64,000 bases of DNA, from positions 1 to 64,000 of the forward strand of contig CBIHLM010000008.1 of NCBI GenBank assembly GCA_966210515.1, read 5' to 3'. Below, in pieces: positions 1 through 8,172 of this stretch. The first letter of the stretch is position 1; the number at the start of each line of letters is the position of its first letter. The position numbers and the translations under genes are program-made. The notes beneath the pieces are model-generated. The model was given only the letters and a program-made list of their open reading frames with translations, had not been told where the DNA came from and made no database searches. Source of the DNA: Paradesertivirga sp966210515. Lineage in GTDB: Bacteria; Bacteroidota; Bacteroidia; Sphingobacteriales; Sphingobacteriaceae.

Positions 1-346
1 ATTACACACTGATTGTCAATAACTTAACCCTATAAAAACCTCAACACGGTTCGCTTCAAGCTAAAGGTGCAATAGTGTATTCTTTATATTTAGACACCTT
101 TGGGTATAGTTTCATACCCTACAAAATTTAATTTTATTCAAAATAAAATTTTGTCCGAAACAGCTTGTGGAGGCGCTGGAAAAGGATTGATTTAACACTG
201 CATGCCGAAGATACGATCAAGAGATGTTGCACATCATGAGCAAGATCATCAAGATCGAAGTCCAGGTTTGATGTTGAGAATATAGTTAAGGGACCCTCAC
301 GAATCCGAGGAGCTTAAGAGGTATCAGAAAAGAAGGATCCCTGAAA
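1..346. other. Left-edge non-coding stretch
   Basis: I see no convincing gene here. The stretch lies downstream of the minus-strand HTCS gene that ends at 347. A short GC-rich inverted repeat (GCTCC/GGAGC, near 350-361) sits at the very end of that gene but is too small to call a terminator. Confidence 0.5.
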
Positions 347-3300
347 TCAGCTCCCCGGAGCCCGCAAAAAAGTGCGGCGATATTTTTTTATATATTCTGA
401 AGGGTTTAAGCCAAATACCTTACTGAACTGCTCCCGAAAGTACCGAGCATCATGAATTCCTACACTGTAGCCCACTTCTTTAACCTGAATATCTGTTTGA
501 ATCATCAATTCTGCAGCTTTCCTTAACCGGATATACCTGATGAATTCACTTATAGAAAGTCCGGAAATCGCTTTAACTCTCCTGAATAGATTTGAGTGAC
601 TCATGCCCATCTCGCTTACAAAAACCTTTACATTAAAATTGTCATCCTGTAATTTCACTTCTATTATTTCTATACATTTTTTCAGAAATACGCTGTACTC
701 TTCTGATACTTTTTCGGTATTATTCTGAAGAGTTACTTCATTAAAAAAGTATTTTTTCAATGAATCCAGTCCCTTCAAAATACTTTTGATACGAGCAATC
801 AACAGTTCGTTTCCAAATGGCTTGGTTATATAGTCATCCGCTCCGCATTCTATTCCCTTTAATTTTACTTCTGGCGACGATGTTCCTGTAAGTAGAATAA
901 CCGGTATATGACTATATTCTCTCGACTCCTTAATTTTCGCGCAAAAATCTACTCCGCTAATTCCCGGCATTACAATGTCTGAAATGACAATATCAGGATC
1001 TGATTTTTTTAACAGTTCCCAGCCCTCGAGTGCGTTTTCTGCCTCGAGTATATTGTAAGAACCCGCCAAAATTTGTTTGACGTACGCTCTTATCTCTCCA
1101 TCATCATCAACTAATAACACCTTCGGCTTCTTCTCTACCAACCCTTGATATACATGACTCATGTCCTGCGAAAGCGTTCTCCTGCCGGTATTCTCATCAG
1201 TTATATCTACAAATAATTCATCTAACAAATGTGTATTTCCGCTTTTATTTTCTACCAGCTCTGATAAATCTATGTCATCGATATTTTTTGGGATTGTATA
1301 GCTAAAAGTAGTTCCATCTTCCGCACTGCTTGTGTAAGAAAGTGATCCGCCTTGCTTCTCGGCTATTTTTTTTGAAATAAATAATCCGATGCCAAAACCA
1401 CTCTTTTTAGAAGATTTGTCTGATTGATCCAGTCTGAAAAATTTCTCGAACAGCATCTCACCTGTTTCGGCAGGAATTACAGGACCCGTATTCTTCACCA
1501 ACAACTCTACAGTCTGTTCAGAATCTCTCAACACAAGAAGCACCAATCCTTTTTCAACTGTATATTTTATAGCATTCGACAATAAGTTAAATAGAACGAT
1601 CTCGATTTTCTCCCTGTCCGCAAACACCTTAATATCTCCCGCCAAATTTTCAAAACGATAATCGATCGCACGTTTTTTAACCTGATTAGTGAAACAGAGG
1701 AAAACTTCATTACAAACTTCACTCAGATCTAACAGCTCCGGCTTAAGATCCGACAGCTCATTTTCGGTGCTTTTGAACAATAACAGCTGATCTACCAGGC
1801 TTAACAAGCGTTTTGTATTGCGGTGCACGGCACCAACATCCACAAGGTTAATATTCTTGCCATCGTTGTTTAACAGATCTTTAATAGGATTAACGATAAG
1901 CGTTAAAGGAGATCGCAGTTCGTGCGCGATATTGGTAAAAAAGGAGATTTTCTTTTCGTTCAATTCTGCTTCCTGGGCAGCTTTCAGTGTCGCCAGTTTA
2001 ACATCGAATTCCAGTTTGGCTTTTTGCTTAGTGTAAAATATGTAGGCGTACACCGCCGAACCCGCCAATGCCAGATACAAACAATAAGCCCACCAAGAAC
2101 GGTACCATGGTGGCAGGACCTTTATTTCAATAAGTTTGCTCTTTGAATTCCAAAGGCCAGAAGCATTAGTTGATTTTATTTCGAGGGTGTAATTACCTTC
2201 GTTTAAACGGGAGTAACTTAACGTGCGAATATTATTTGTGTAATTCCAGGCTTTATCCCAGCCTTTTAAAAAATAAGCATATTTGATTTTTTCGGGCAAC
2301 GAGTATTCAAGGGCTACAAAATCAAGTGAAAACATCGATTTCTCGTAGGGAAGTACAATGCGGTTTAAATTGTAAATATTCGTTGAGTTCTTTATATATC
2401 CGCTTCCGGCATCAACGGGCATATTCAAAACTTTGAGACCTGTTATAAGTACCGGCGGAAAACCTTTGTGAACCGGAACATGGGCAGGATTGAAAATCGT
2501 AAACCCTTTTATCCCTCCGAACATCAACTCGCCGCTGCGTAGTTTTAATGAAGCATTATAATAGAAATGACTGGATTGAAGACCATCCTCGCCATAAAAA
2601 TTTTCAAACCTGGCATATTTACGATTGAATCGGGATAAGCCATTAAAAGTTGCCAGCCAAATGTTTCCGCCACTATCCTCCTCGATATTAACTACAATGT
2701 TATTTGTAAGTCCATTTTTCTCCGTATAATACTTTAATTTATCTGTTTTAGGATTATAAATTGCCAGGCCATTTCCATAAGTACCCATCCAAACCAGGCC
2801 TGCTTTGTCTACGTAAACCGCTCGTATAAAAATACCCTCATTAATAAACGTTTTCAGCTTTCCCGTTTTCTTATTCAGCATTAATGCACCGTCTATGGTG
2901 CCCACCCATAAATTCCCCGAATGATCTTCTGTTATTGAGAGAACGTCGTGTGTAACAGGAAAAGGCTCGCTTATAAACCTGTTCCCGATAGGATCATACT
3001 TAAATAGACATCTGGGTAGGTTACCCGCCAAGCGTCCTCTGATACAGCCCGCCCATATATTCTTATCACTGTCAATAAAAAGCCTAAAAACGTATTTAGC
3101 CCCTTTATCAGTCTGCAAAAAAGGAATATTTTCAAACTTCCCTGTTTTTTTATTATACCTCTTAACCCCTGCTCCATAGCTTGCTATCCATATATTCTGT
3201 TGCTGATCTTTAACAATTGATGTAACCTGATTAGCTCCGGAATGAAACTTATCGGCATTACTAAACACATATGGCTTAAAGGAATTGAGTTTTCTATTCC

Positions 3301-4432
3301 AGACACTAATTCCGCCTCCGTCGGTACCAATCCAAATGTTATTTCCATCTTCGCAGAAAGAAAAAACTGTATTATGGATCAGGCTATTTGAATTGAAAGG
3401 CTCATGCTTTATCGTTTTAAAAACGTTCTTTTTTGCATCGATAATATTAACCCCGCCTCTCATTGTGCCAATCCACTTCCGGGCTTCATTATCGATGTAA
3501 ACGGTATAGAGAGAATTACTCGATAAAGAGTTGTTATCACTTTGTTCTAACTTCTGGACAACTTTGTTAGCCATGATATCGACCACAGGTAAACCATCTC
3601 CATCCGTAGAAACCCATAAAAGATTGTGCTTTTCGAAAGTTATATCCATTATCCGGCTGGCAGCGAGATTTAAGCCGGATAAATCGTAAGGAATGAATTT
3701 CTTATCGGCTTTGCTATATTTAAACAAACCTGAATTCGTCCCTACCCATAAATCACCATTTGAATGAAATTTTATACAGGTCCCATTTTTCAAATTAGCA
3801 TCAACAATTTCAACTCTGCCCGATTTTCTATTATATAAGCCTACTCCCGACTGTACGGAAAGAAACCAAACATTATCATTTTTGTCTACTGCAAGTCCGG
3901 CGATTGAGTTATCCGTACTATTATTGATGAGTATCGGGGAAGCATATTTCTCGTATTTTTTCAACAGGAGCAAACCGAGACCAGTTGTCCCTATAAAAAC
4001 ATCTCCCTTATTAGTGGCTTTGATGGAAGTTACCGGGCGGGAAATAGCCAGCGAAGTTAATGATTTGGAGGAAGTTCGATACTTTACAGAAGAGAACTTG
4101 AATACTTTGTCGTCTAATATAGCGGCGCCACTTTTTGTTGCAACATATATCTTCCCGTCTGGAGTACCCTCGATAGCATTTATGTAGCTATCGGGAATGC
4201 TTGTAGAATCACCTATCTGATTACGAAAACGGGTAAATGTATGACCATCAAAACGATTTAAACCGTCAAAAGTGCCAAACCAAATAAAACCGTAAAGATC
4301 CTTATAGATTGAAGTAACGGTACTATTGGATAAACCTTGTTCCATACCCAGGTAAGTAAGGTTTTGCCCGTTACTTGTTGGTAAGAATATAACAAGGAAA
4401 GAAAATAAACTAGCAAAAAGCCTGAACTGCAT
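347..4432 (-). CDS. Hybrid two-component system sensor/regulator (HTCS) 1
   Basis: This is a one-protein sensor, kinase and transcription factor of the HTCS class that Bacteroidota use to sense oligosaccharides in the periplasm. The protein is about 1361 residues. A signal peptide (MQFRLFASLFSFLVIF) supports the start at 4432; an in-frame ATG 24 codons upstream would put a charged tail before it. Reg_prop beta-propeller repeats (WFGT, WVGT and WIGT motifs) fill about residues 25-700, followed by a Y_Y_Y domain, one membrane segment near 770-790, and HisKA with His837 in AHELRSP. The HATPase follows (N box LFNLLSNAIK), then a receiver domain at about 1105-1220 with Asp1152 in VISDIVMPG, and a C-terminal AraC-type HTH. 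The ATPase G1 box reads KNTGPVIP rather than DxGxG. No SusCD genes lie beside it in this window, so its targets are probably to the left, outside it. Confidence 0.95.
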   Translation of the reverse strand: MQFRLFASLFSFLVIFLPTSNGQNLTYLGMEQGLSNSTVTSIYKDLYGFIWFGTFDGLNRFDGHTFTRFRNQIGDSTSIPDSYINAIEGTPDGKIYVATKSGAAILDDKVFKFSSVKYRTSSKSLTSLAISRPVTSIKATNKGDVFIGTTGLGLLLLKKYEKYASPILINNSTDNSIAGLAVDKNDNVWFLSVQSGVGLYNRKSGRVEIVDANLKNGTCIKFHSNGDLWVGTNSGLFKYSKADKKFIPYDLSGLNLAASRIMDITFEKHNLLWVSTDGDGLPVVDIMANKVVQKLEQSDNNSLSSNSLYTVYIDNEARKWIGTMRGGVNIIDAKKNVFKTIKHEPFNSNSLIHNTVFSFCEDGNNIWIGTDGGGISVWNRKLNSFKPYVFSNADKFHSGANQVTSIVKDQQQNIWIASYGAGVKRYNKKTGKFENIPFLQTDKGAKYVFRLFIDSDKNIWAGCIRGRLAGNLPRCLFKYDPIGNRFISEPFPVTHDVLSITEDHSGNLWVGTIDGALMLNKKTGKLKTFINEGIFIRAVYVDKAGLVWMGTYGNGLAIYNPKTDKLKYYTEKNGLTNNIVVNIEEDSGGNIWLATFNGLSRFNRKYARFENFYGEDGLQSSHFYYNASLKLRSGELMFGGIKGFTIFNPAHVPVHKGFPPVLITGLKVLNMPVDAGSGYIKNSTNIYNLNRIVLPYEKSMFSLDFVALEYSLPEKIKYAYFLKGWDKAWNYTNNIRTLSYSRLNEGNYTLEIKSTNASGLWNSKSKLIEIKVLPPWYRSWWAYCLYLALAGSAVYAYIFYTKQKAKLEFDVKLATLKAAQEAELNEKKISFFTNIAHELRSPLTLIVNPIKDLLNNDGKNINLVDVGAVHRNTKRLLSLVDQLLLFKSTENELSDLKPELLDLSEVCNEVFLCFTNQVKKRAIDYRFENLAGDIKVFADREKIEIVLFNLLSNAIKYTVEKGLVLLVLRDSEQTVELLVKNTGPVIPAETGEMLFEKFFRLDQSDKSSKKSGFGIGLFISKKIAEKQGGSLSYTSSAEDGTTFSYTIPKNIDDIDLSELVENKSGNTHLLDELFVDITDENTGRRTLSQDMSHVYQGLVEKKPKVLLVDDDGEIRAYVKQILAGSYNILEAENALEGWELLKKSDPDIVISDIVMPGISGVDFCAKIKESREYSHIPVILLTGTSSPEVKLKGIECGADDYITKPFGNELLIARIKSILKGLDSLKKYFFNEVTLQNNTEKVSEEYSVFLKKCIEIIEVKLQDDNFNVKVFVSEMGMSHSNLFRRVKAISGLSISEFIRYIRLRKAAELMIQTDIQVKEVGYSVGIHDARYFREQFSKVFGLNPSEYIKKYRRTFLRAPGS

Positions 4433-4757
4433 TAATAATTCGAATTGTAATCTCTCATTCTCCGGTTCATCATCCCTCAGTTTATAAAGGGAATCTGAAT
4501 ACACTCTCTCCTTTGTGTATTCACATATTGGTTATCTCTAATTATAAAGGGATTACTAATTTACTACATTTTCGAGACTATAAGAAATCTCTTGAAATTT
4601 AAACCAGGAACATCCCTTTGACTATTTTAGCGCCCCCTGGTTCCGCCCTAAATTTCATTTTTTCTCTATGTATAAAATAAAAAGGTGCCTCAAGGACACC
4701 TCTAACCAATTTACCCATGAAAATTTTTTAAACACTTATACAAGGATCTTTAATGAA
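4433..4757. other. Intergenic region between sigma factor and HTCS 1
   Basis: 325 bp with no credible gene. It carries the leader of HTCS 1 and, at its right end, the terminator hairpin of the sigma-factor gene (listed separately). Confidence 0.5.
4671..4701 (-). terminator. Rho-independent terminator of the ECF sigma gene
   Basis: Read on the minus strand, the arms AGGTGTCC and GGCACCT pair with one bulged base, and the run TTTTTATTTTATA follows directly. It lies about 60 bp downstream of the sigma-factor stop codon, which separates that gene from the HTCS. Confidence 0.7.
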
Positions 4758-5330
4758 TTATGCAACAGAAAGCTCCTCTCCATATCTGAATTCGTCTCTC
4801 AATGTTTGGATTGCCCTATGAACATGATTTATTACAGATTGATACTTAATTCCTGTAATATCAACTATCTGATTATAATCCATACTTTCATAAAACCGGA
4901 GATAAATAACCTCTTTCTGACGCGGAGGAAGTCTATTTAAGGCATTGCTTATCACGGCTTTGAGCCTTAGATTACTTTCTCTTTCTGTAATAACATCTTC
5001 TGCGGAGAACTGAATATCGGCAAAAATGAGCGAAGCAAGTTTCGTATCCTGCAGCTTGGTACGTCTAATATGATTAAGAGCAATTGAACGGATGCTTGTA
5101 TAAAAGTACGACTTCACATTTTCTATCTTTCCGATACTTGTCTTTTTAAGCCATAGCTTTATAAACATATCCTGCAACAGATCGTTCGCCTGATCCTCAT
5201 CTTTTAGGATACTTTTTACATAAGTAAAAAGGCCGGGATACAGGTGGAAATGCAGGGTTGCATAGGCTCCCTGATTACCGTTACAAACATCTTCCCAAAG
5301 CTTCGAAAATTCTACAGTGTTCTTTTGCAT
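4758..5330 (-). CDS. ECF-type RNA polymerase sigma factor
   Basis: About 190 residues, the normal length for an extracytoplasmic-function sigma-70 factor. Region 2 is visible early (EDQANDLLQDMFIKLW, then NVKSYFYTSIRSIALNHIRR) and binds core polymerase and the -10 element. Region 4 follows (LPPRQKEVIYLRFYE, then the HTH YNQIVDITGIKYQSVINHV) and would read the -35 element. I start it at 5330 (MQKNTVEFSKLWED), where sigma homology begins; the open frame runs 72 codons further upstream, but that part is compositionally unlike coding sequence. No FecR-type anti-sigma gene is adjacent, unlike the usual sigma/FecR/SusC arrangement, so the signal that controls it is not evident here. A terminator follows it. 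Confidence 0.92.
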   Translation of the reverse strand: MQKNTVEFSKLWEDVCNGNQGAYATLHFHLYPGLFTYVKSILKDEDQANDLLQDMFIKLWLKKTSIGKIENVKSYFYTSIRSIALNHIRRTKLQDTKLASLIFADIQFSAEDVITERESNLRLKAVISNALNRLPPRQKEVIYLRFYESMDYNQIVDITGIKYQSVINHVHRAIQTLRDEFRYGEELSVA

Positions 5331-5385
5331 CTTATACCTGAGTAAATCATGTATTATATTGATGAGATACTGAGTATAGTTTGAC

Positions 5386-5535
5386 TTATAAAGAATCAGA
5401 ATCTTGTTCCAATTTTTCAATTGCTTTCCGAATTGCTTCCCAGTTTTCTCTGACAGATTCTTCTGATATCTGCAGTTTGAAATTGAAAGGCAAAATCCTG
5501 TCTTCCTCAAAGTCGTCCAGTTTTTCTGCTTGCAT
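5386..5535 (-). CDS. Possible 49-residue acidic protein (uncertain)
   Basis: A short ATG-initiated frame encodes about 49 residues, starting MQAEKLDDFEEDR and ending EKLEQDSDSL. It is acidic and predicted helical towards its end, with plausible codon use. It stops 55 bp before the sigma-factor start and could be co-transcribed with it. I recognise no family. It could be a real small protein, for example a regulator of the sigma factor, or a decayed gene piece, since other broken protein-like reading frames lie just upstream. Only its position and composition support it. Confidence 0.3.
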   Translation of the reverse strand: MQAEKLDDFEEDRILPFNFKLQISEESVRENWEAIRKAIEKLEQDSDSL

Positions 5536-6028
5536 CTTATTAACAAGACAAATAAAATGGATTCTTATACTCTACTTCATCTGGTTTATTTTTTTTGTTT
5601 GTTTTTTGCGAATTCCGATCGCCTTCACCAAGCCATTTTTGATATTCACATGCGTGGTTACTTTACAATTGGCGCTCTAACTGCTTTATCGATCAATCAT
5701 TTTTTCGAGGAAATGATTGAAGAATTATACTTGTTAGAACCTTACTAAGTTCGCGATTAGCAGGGCTGTACAGAAGAGGTAAAATGGTCAATCAGAGGGG
5801 GGATAGATTGCAAAAAATCTCCTTTTTAAGGAGAATGAACGCCGTTTGGCTGTATTATCAATAAAACTGTTTATGCTTTTTAATTTAACACCACTGAGAT
5901 GTATACGAAGACTCTTCTTTTACACAAACTGACGAATTATGGAGGCTTAAAACTTATGCAGTTGCGTAGCTTTACAAACTGACCTTAAATTGCTCCACTT
6001 TTAGTCAGAAACGAGCACTTATTTAACT

Positions 6029-6061
6029 TTAATTAAATTTTAGTAAATTAAATTTAATTAA
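6029..6061. repeat. Perfect 12-bp inverted repeat, AT-only
   Basis: TTAATTAAATTT at 6029-6040 is the exact reverse complement of AAATTTAATTAA at 6050-6061, with a 9-base spacer. It may be a binding site for a dimeric regulator, or a chance product of AT-rich sequence. Confidence 0.4.
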
Positions 6062-6414
6062 GGATAAATATATTTCTTTATTTAAAAACATAAATAAACT
6101 TGATCCTCTGCTTGCAAAAGCCACTACAACACATGTCCTCGTTTATAAAACTTTATGCAAATTATTTCAGGCCCTTGTTTTGCAAGTAAGGTTGATATAG
6201 AAAATCTCATACGTCTTTATTGCAGGATTGCAACCAAGCCTGAGTTGGAAAAACTCAGATTAGAAAACACCTTTATTAACTTACGAAACCAGGATTATCA
6301 CTCCGGGATCCGCGACTTAAGAACCATTACTATTTCCACACATTTAAAGGGCTTCATGCTCGTCCATCAGTGCATAGCCAGCCGGATGCGCACACGTCCG
6401 AATCTAAAATCTTA

Positions 6415-6444
6415 ACACCCTGTCGTAAATAAAAAGACAGGTGT
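6415..6444 (+). promoter_or_regulatory. Hairpin in the probable 5' leader of the ice-binding gene
   Basis: ACAC-C-CTGTC (6415-6424) pairs with GACAGGTGT (6436-6444), leaving one bulged C and an 11-base A-rich loop. It ends 45 bases before the start codon at 6490. With no T-run after it, it is not a normal terminator. It could stabilise or thermally gate the mRNA. Confidence 0.35.
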
Positions 6445-6489
6445 CATCTGAATTTCTCTCTCAAGAAATCAAATTAAAAACTAAAAATC

Positions 6490-8097
6490 ATGACTACAAA
6501 TCTTACATTGTTCAGGAATAGTACTGCTGCGCGTCAAAGCCGGGGCTATTCAAAAGTATACGCTACTTTACTCTTATTTCTGGTAATACTCGCAGCCTTT
6601 ATTACAGGATGCAAGAAGGATGATTTTGAAGGTGAAATTTCGGGCGCTTGTCCGGTAGTTACCACCGACCCTATAAACGGTGCGGTGGATGTAGCCGTGA
6701 ATAAAGTTATCGGTTTAACCTTCAATACCGACATGAAGGGCTCAACCGTTAATACTACAACAGTTCTTTTAAAGCAAGGCAGTACAGCTATCACAGGCAC
6801 AGTAGGCCCCTCTGCAGATGGGAAATCATTTACTTTTGATCCCGCGACAGACCTGCAACCTTTCACAACTTACACCGGAACTGTTACTACGGGTGCGAAA
6901 GACACTTTACGTACCTCCATGGTTGAAGATTATGTCTGGAGCTTTACAACTGTTCCAAGAATCACCTTATCATCAAATCCGGTAGCGGGCGGAACATCTG
7001 CCGGTGCGGGAGATTTTGCCCAGGGCTCGTCAGTTACAGTAACAGCCACGCCAAATGCTGGATATACTTTTGTTAACTGGACAAAGGCAGGTGCACCAAC
7101 TGTTTCCCTTTCTTCCAATGCAAGCTACCAGTTTAATATGGCAGGGAATGTAGACTTAGTCGCAAATTTCAGTCAGGTTCCAACTTTTACGGTTCTTGTT
7201 ACATCAAATCCAACGGCAGGCGGAACAACAACCGGCTCGGGTGTATATGCGTCAGGAACATCTGCTACAATCAGAGCAATACCAAATAGTGGTTATTCAT
7301 TCACAGGCTGGGGCGGAGATGCAACAGGATCAACCAATCCATTGACATTGACTGTAAATGCAAATAAAAACATCACGGCAAACTTTGCCCTTGGGGGTCC
7401 AATTGCAGGTACAGGAGTTGGTCCGAATCTTCCAGGTTTAGGAGGTGCAGGTAATTTCTCTATCTTAACAAAGGCTGGTATTTCAACAACAGGCATCACG
7501 TTAGTAAACGGTGATATGGGTGTGAGTCCTGCAGCGGCAACTGCAATAACAGGATTTGGCTTAATCATGGATGCCAGCGGACAATATTCACGCTCACCTA
7601 TTGTAACCGGCAGAATATATGCCTCGGATTATGCAACTCCAACGCCGTCAAACATGACTACTGCTGTATCGAACATGGAAACCGCATATACTACTGCAAA
7701 CGGCCTGGTAACTCCTGCGCCGGTTCTCGAAAGAGGGGCCGGAAGTATTTCCGGATTAGACCTTGCTCCCGGTTTATATAAATGGAGTACCGGCGTACTT
7801 ATTGATCCGAATACTACGCTTACACTTACAGGTGGTGTAAATGATACATGGGTATTCCAGATAGCACAGGACCTTACAGTAAGTAATAGCGCCAGAGTCG
7901 TACTTCAGGGTGGTGCACAAGCCAAGAACATTATGTGGGTAGTTGCAGGTCAGGCAACACTTGGAACGAACACTAACTTTAGTGGTATCATTCTGAGTAA
8001 AACATTGATCTCGGCGAACAATGGTACCATAGTAACCGGCAGGTTGTTAGCACAAACAGCAGTTACATTAATTGGAACTACAATTATCCAACCTTAA
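6490..8097 (+). CDS. Lipoprotein with Ig-like, InlB-type repeats and ice-binding (DUF3494) domain
   Basis: A predicted surface lipoprotein of 535 residues. The N-terminal hydrophobic segment ends in the lipobox FITGC with lipidated Cys41. Residues about 52-155 look like a bacterial Ig-like (SbsA type, Big_5) domain: VVTTDPINGAVDVAVNK to YVWSFTTVP. Two divergent InlB B-repeat units follow (about 157-230 and 233-305), each with GYxFxxW and a closing V/ITANF or LVANF. The last ~225 residues (GNFSILTKAGISTTG to the end) match the ice-binding-like DUF3494 beta-solenoid, with typical NGDMGVSP, GLDLAPGLYKW and DTWVFQIA stretches. Members of this family bind ice or serve as adhesins. With an N-terminal lipid anchor the adhesion role is at least as likely here. 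A terminator follows the gene and an OmpA-family gene lies downstream. Confidence 0.9.
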   Translation: MTTNLTLFRNSTAARQSRGYSKVYATLLLFLVILAAFITGCKKDDFEGEISGACPVVTTDPINGAVDVAVNKVIGLTFNTDMKGSTVNTTTVLLKQGSTAITGTVGPSADGKSFTFDPATDLQPFTTYTGTVTTGAKDTLRTSMVEDYVWSFTTVPRITLSSNPVAGGTSAGAGDFAQGSSVTVTATPNAGYTFVNWTKAGAPTVSLSSNASYQFNMAGNVDLVANFSQVPTFTVLVTSNPTAGGTTTGSGVYASGTSATIRAIPNSGYSFTGWGGDATGSTNPLTLTVNANKNITANFALGGPIAGTGVGPNLPGLGGAGNFSILTKAGISTTGITLVNGDMGVSPAAATAITGFGLIMDASGQYSRSPIVTGRIYASDYATPTPSNMTTAVSNMETAYTTANGLVTPAPVLERGAGSISGLDLAPGLYKWSTGVLIDPNTTLTLTGGVNDTWVFQIAQDLTVSNSARVVLQGGAQAKNIMWVVAGQATLGTNTNFSGIILSKTLISANNGTIVTGRLLAQTAVTLIGTTIIQP

Positions 8098-8102
8098 AAT
8101 AC

Positions 8103-8130
8103 AATACCCGTCTGTCGGCGGGTATTTTTT
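8103..8130 (+). terminator. Terminator between ice-binding and OmpA genes
   Basis: AATACCCG at 8103-8110 pairs with CGGGTATT at 8119-8126 around an 8-base loop, and the T-run continues to 8130. It starts 5 bases after the ice-binding stop codon, so the OmpA gene probably has its own promoter or depends on read-through. Confidence 0.8.
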
Positions 8131-8172
8131 AAAGCTATTTGTCAAACAAAAATTAATCTAAAAGATATTATT

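Larger units (their letters stand above)
5536..6489. other. Long intergenic region upstream of the ice-binding gene
   Basis: About 950 bp of mostly AT-rich sequence. I see a small hairpin TCTCCTT-TTT-AAGGAGA at 5818-5834, an AT-only inverted repeat at 6029-6061, and a leader hairpin at 6415-6444. An open frame of 86 codons at 6155-6415 (plus) shows no family resemblance and an odd composition, so I do not call it a gene. Confidence 0.5.

Noticed and set aside
5331..5546. A 72-codon N-terminal extension of the sigma factor
   Set aside because: The frame is open, but sigma homology begins at 5330 and the extension does not look like coding sequence; a different frame there (5386-5535) looks more protein-like.
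6155..6415. 86-codon plus-strand open frame
   Set aside because: No family resemblance and an unusual composition. It could be chance in a long non-coding region.
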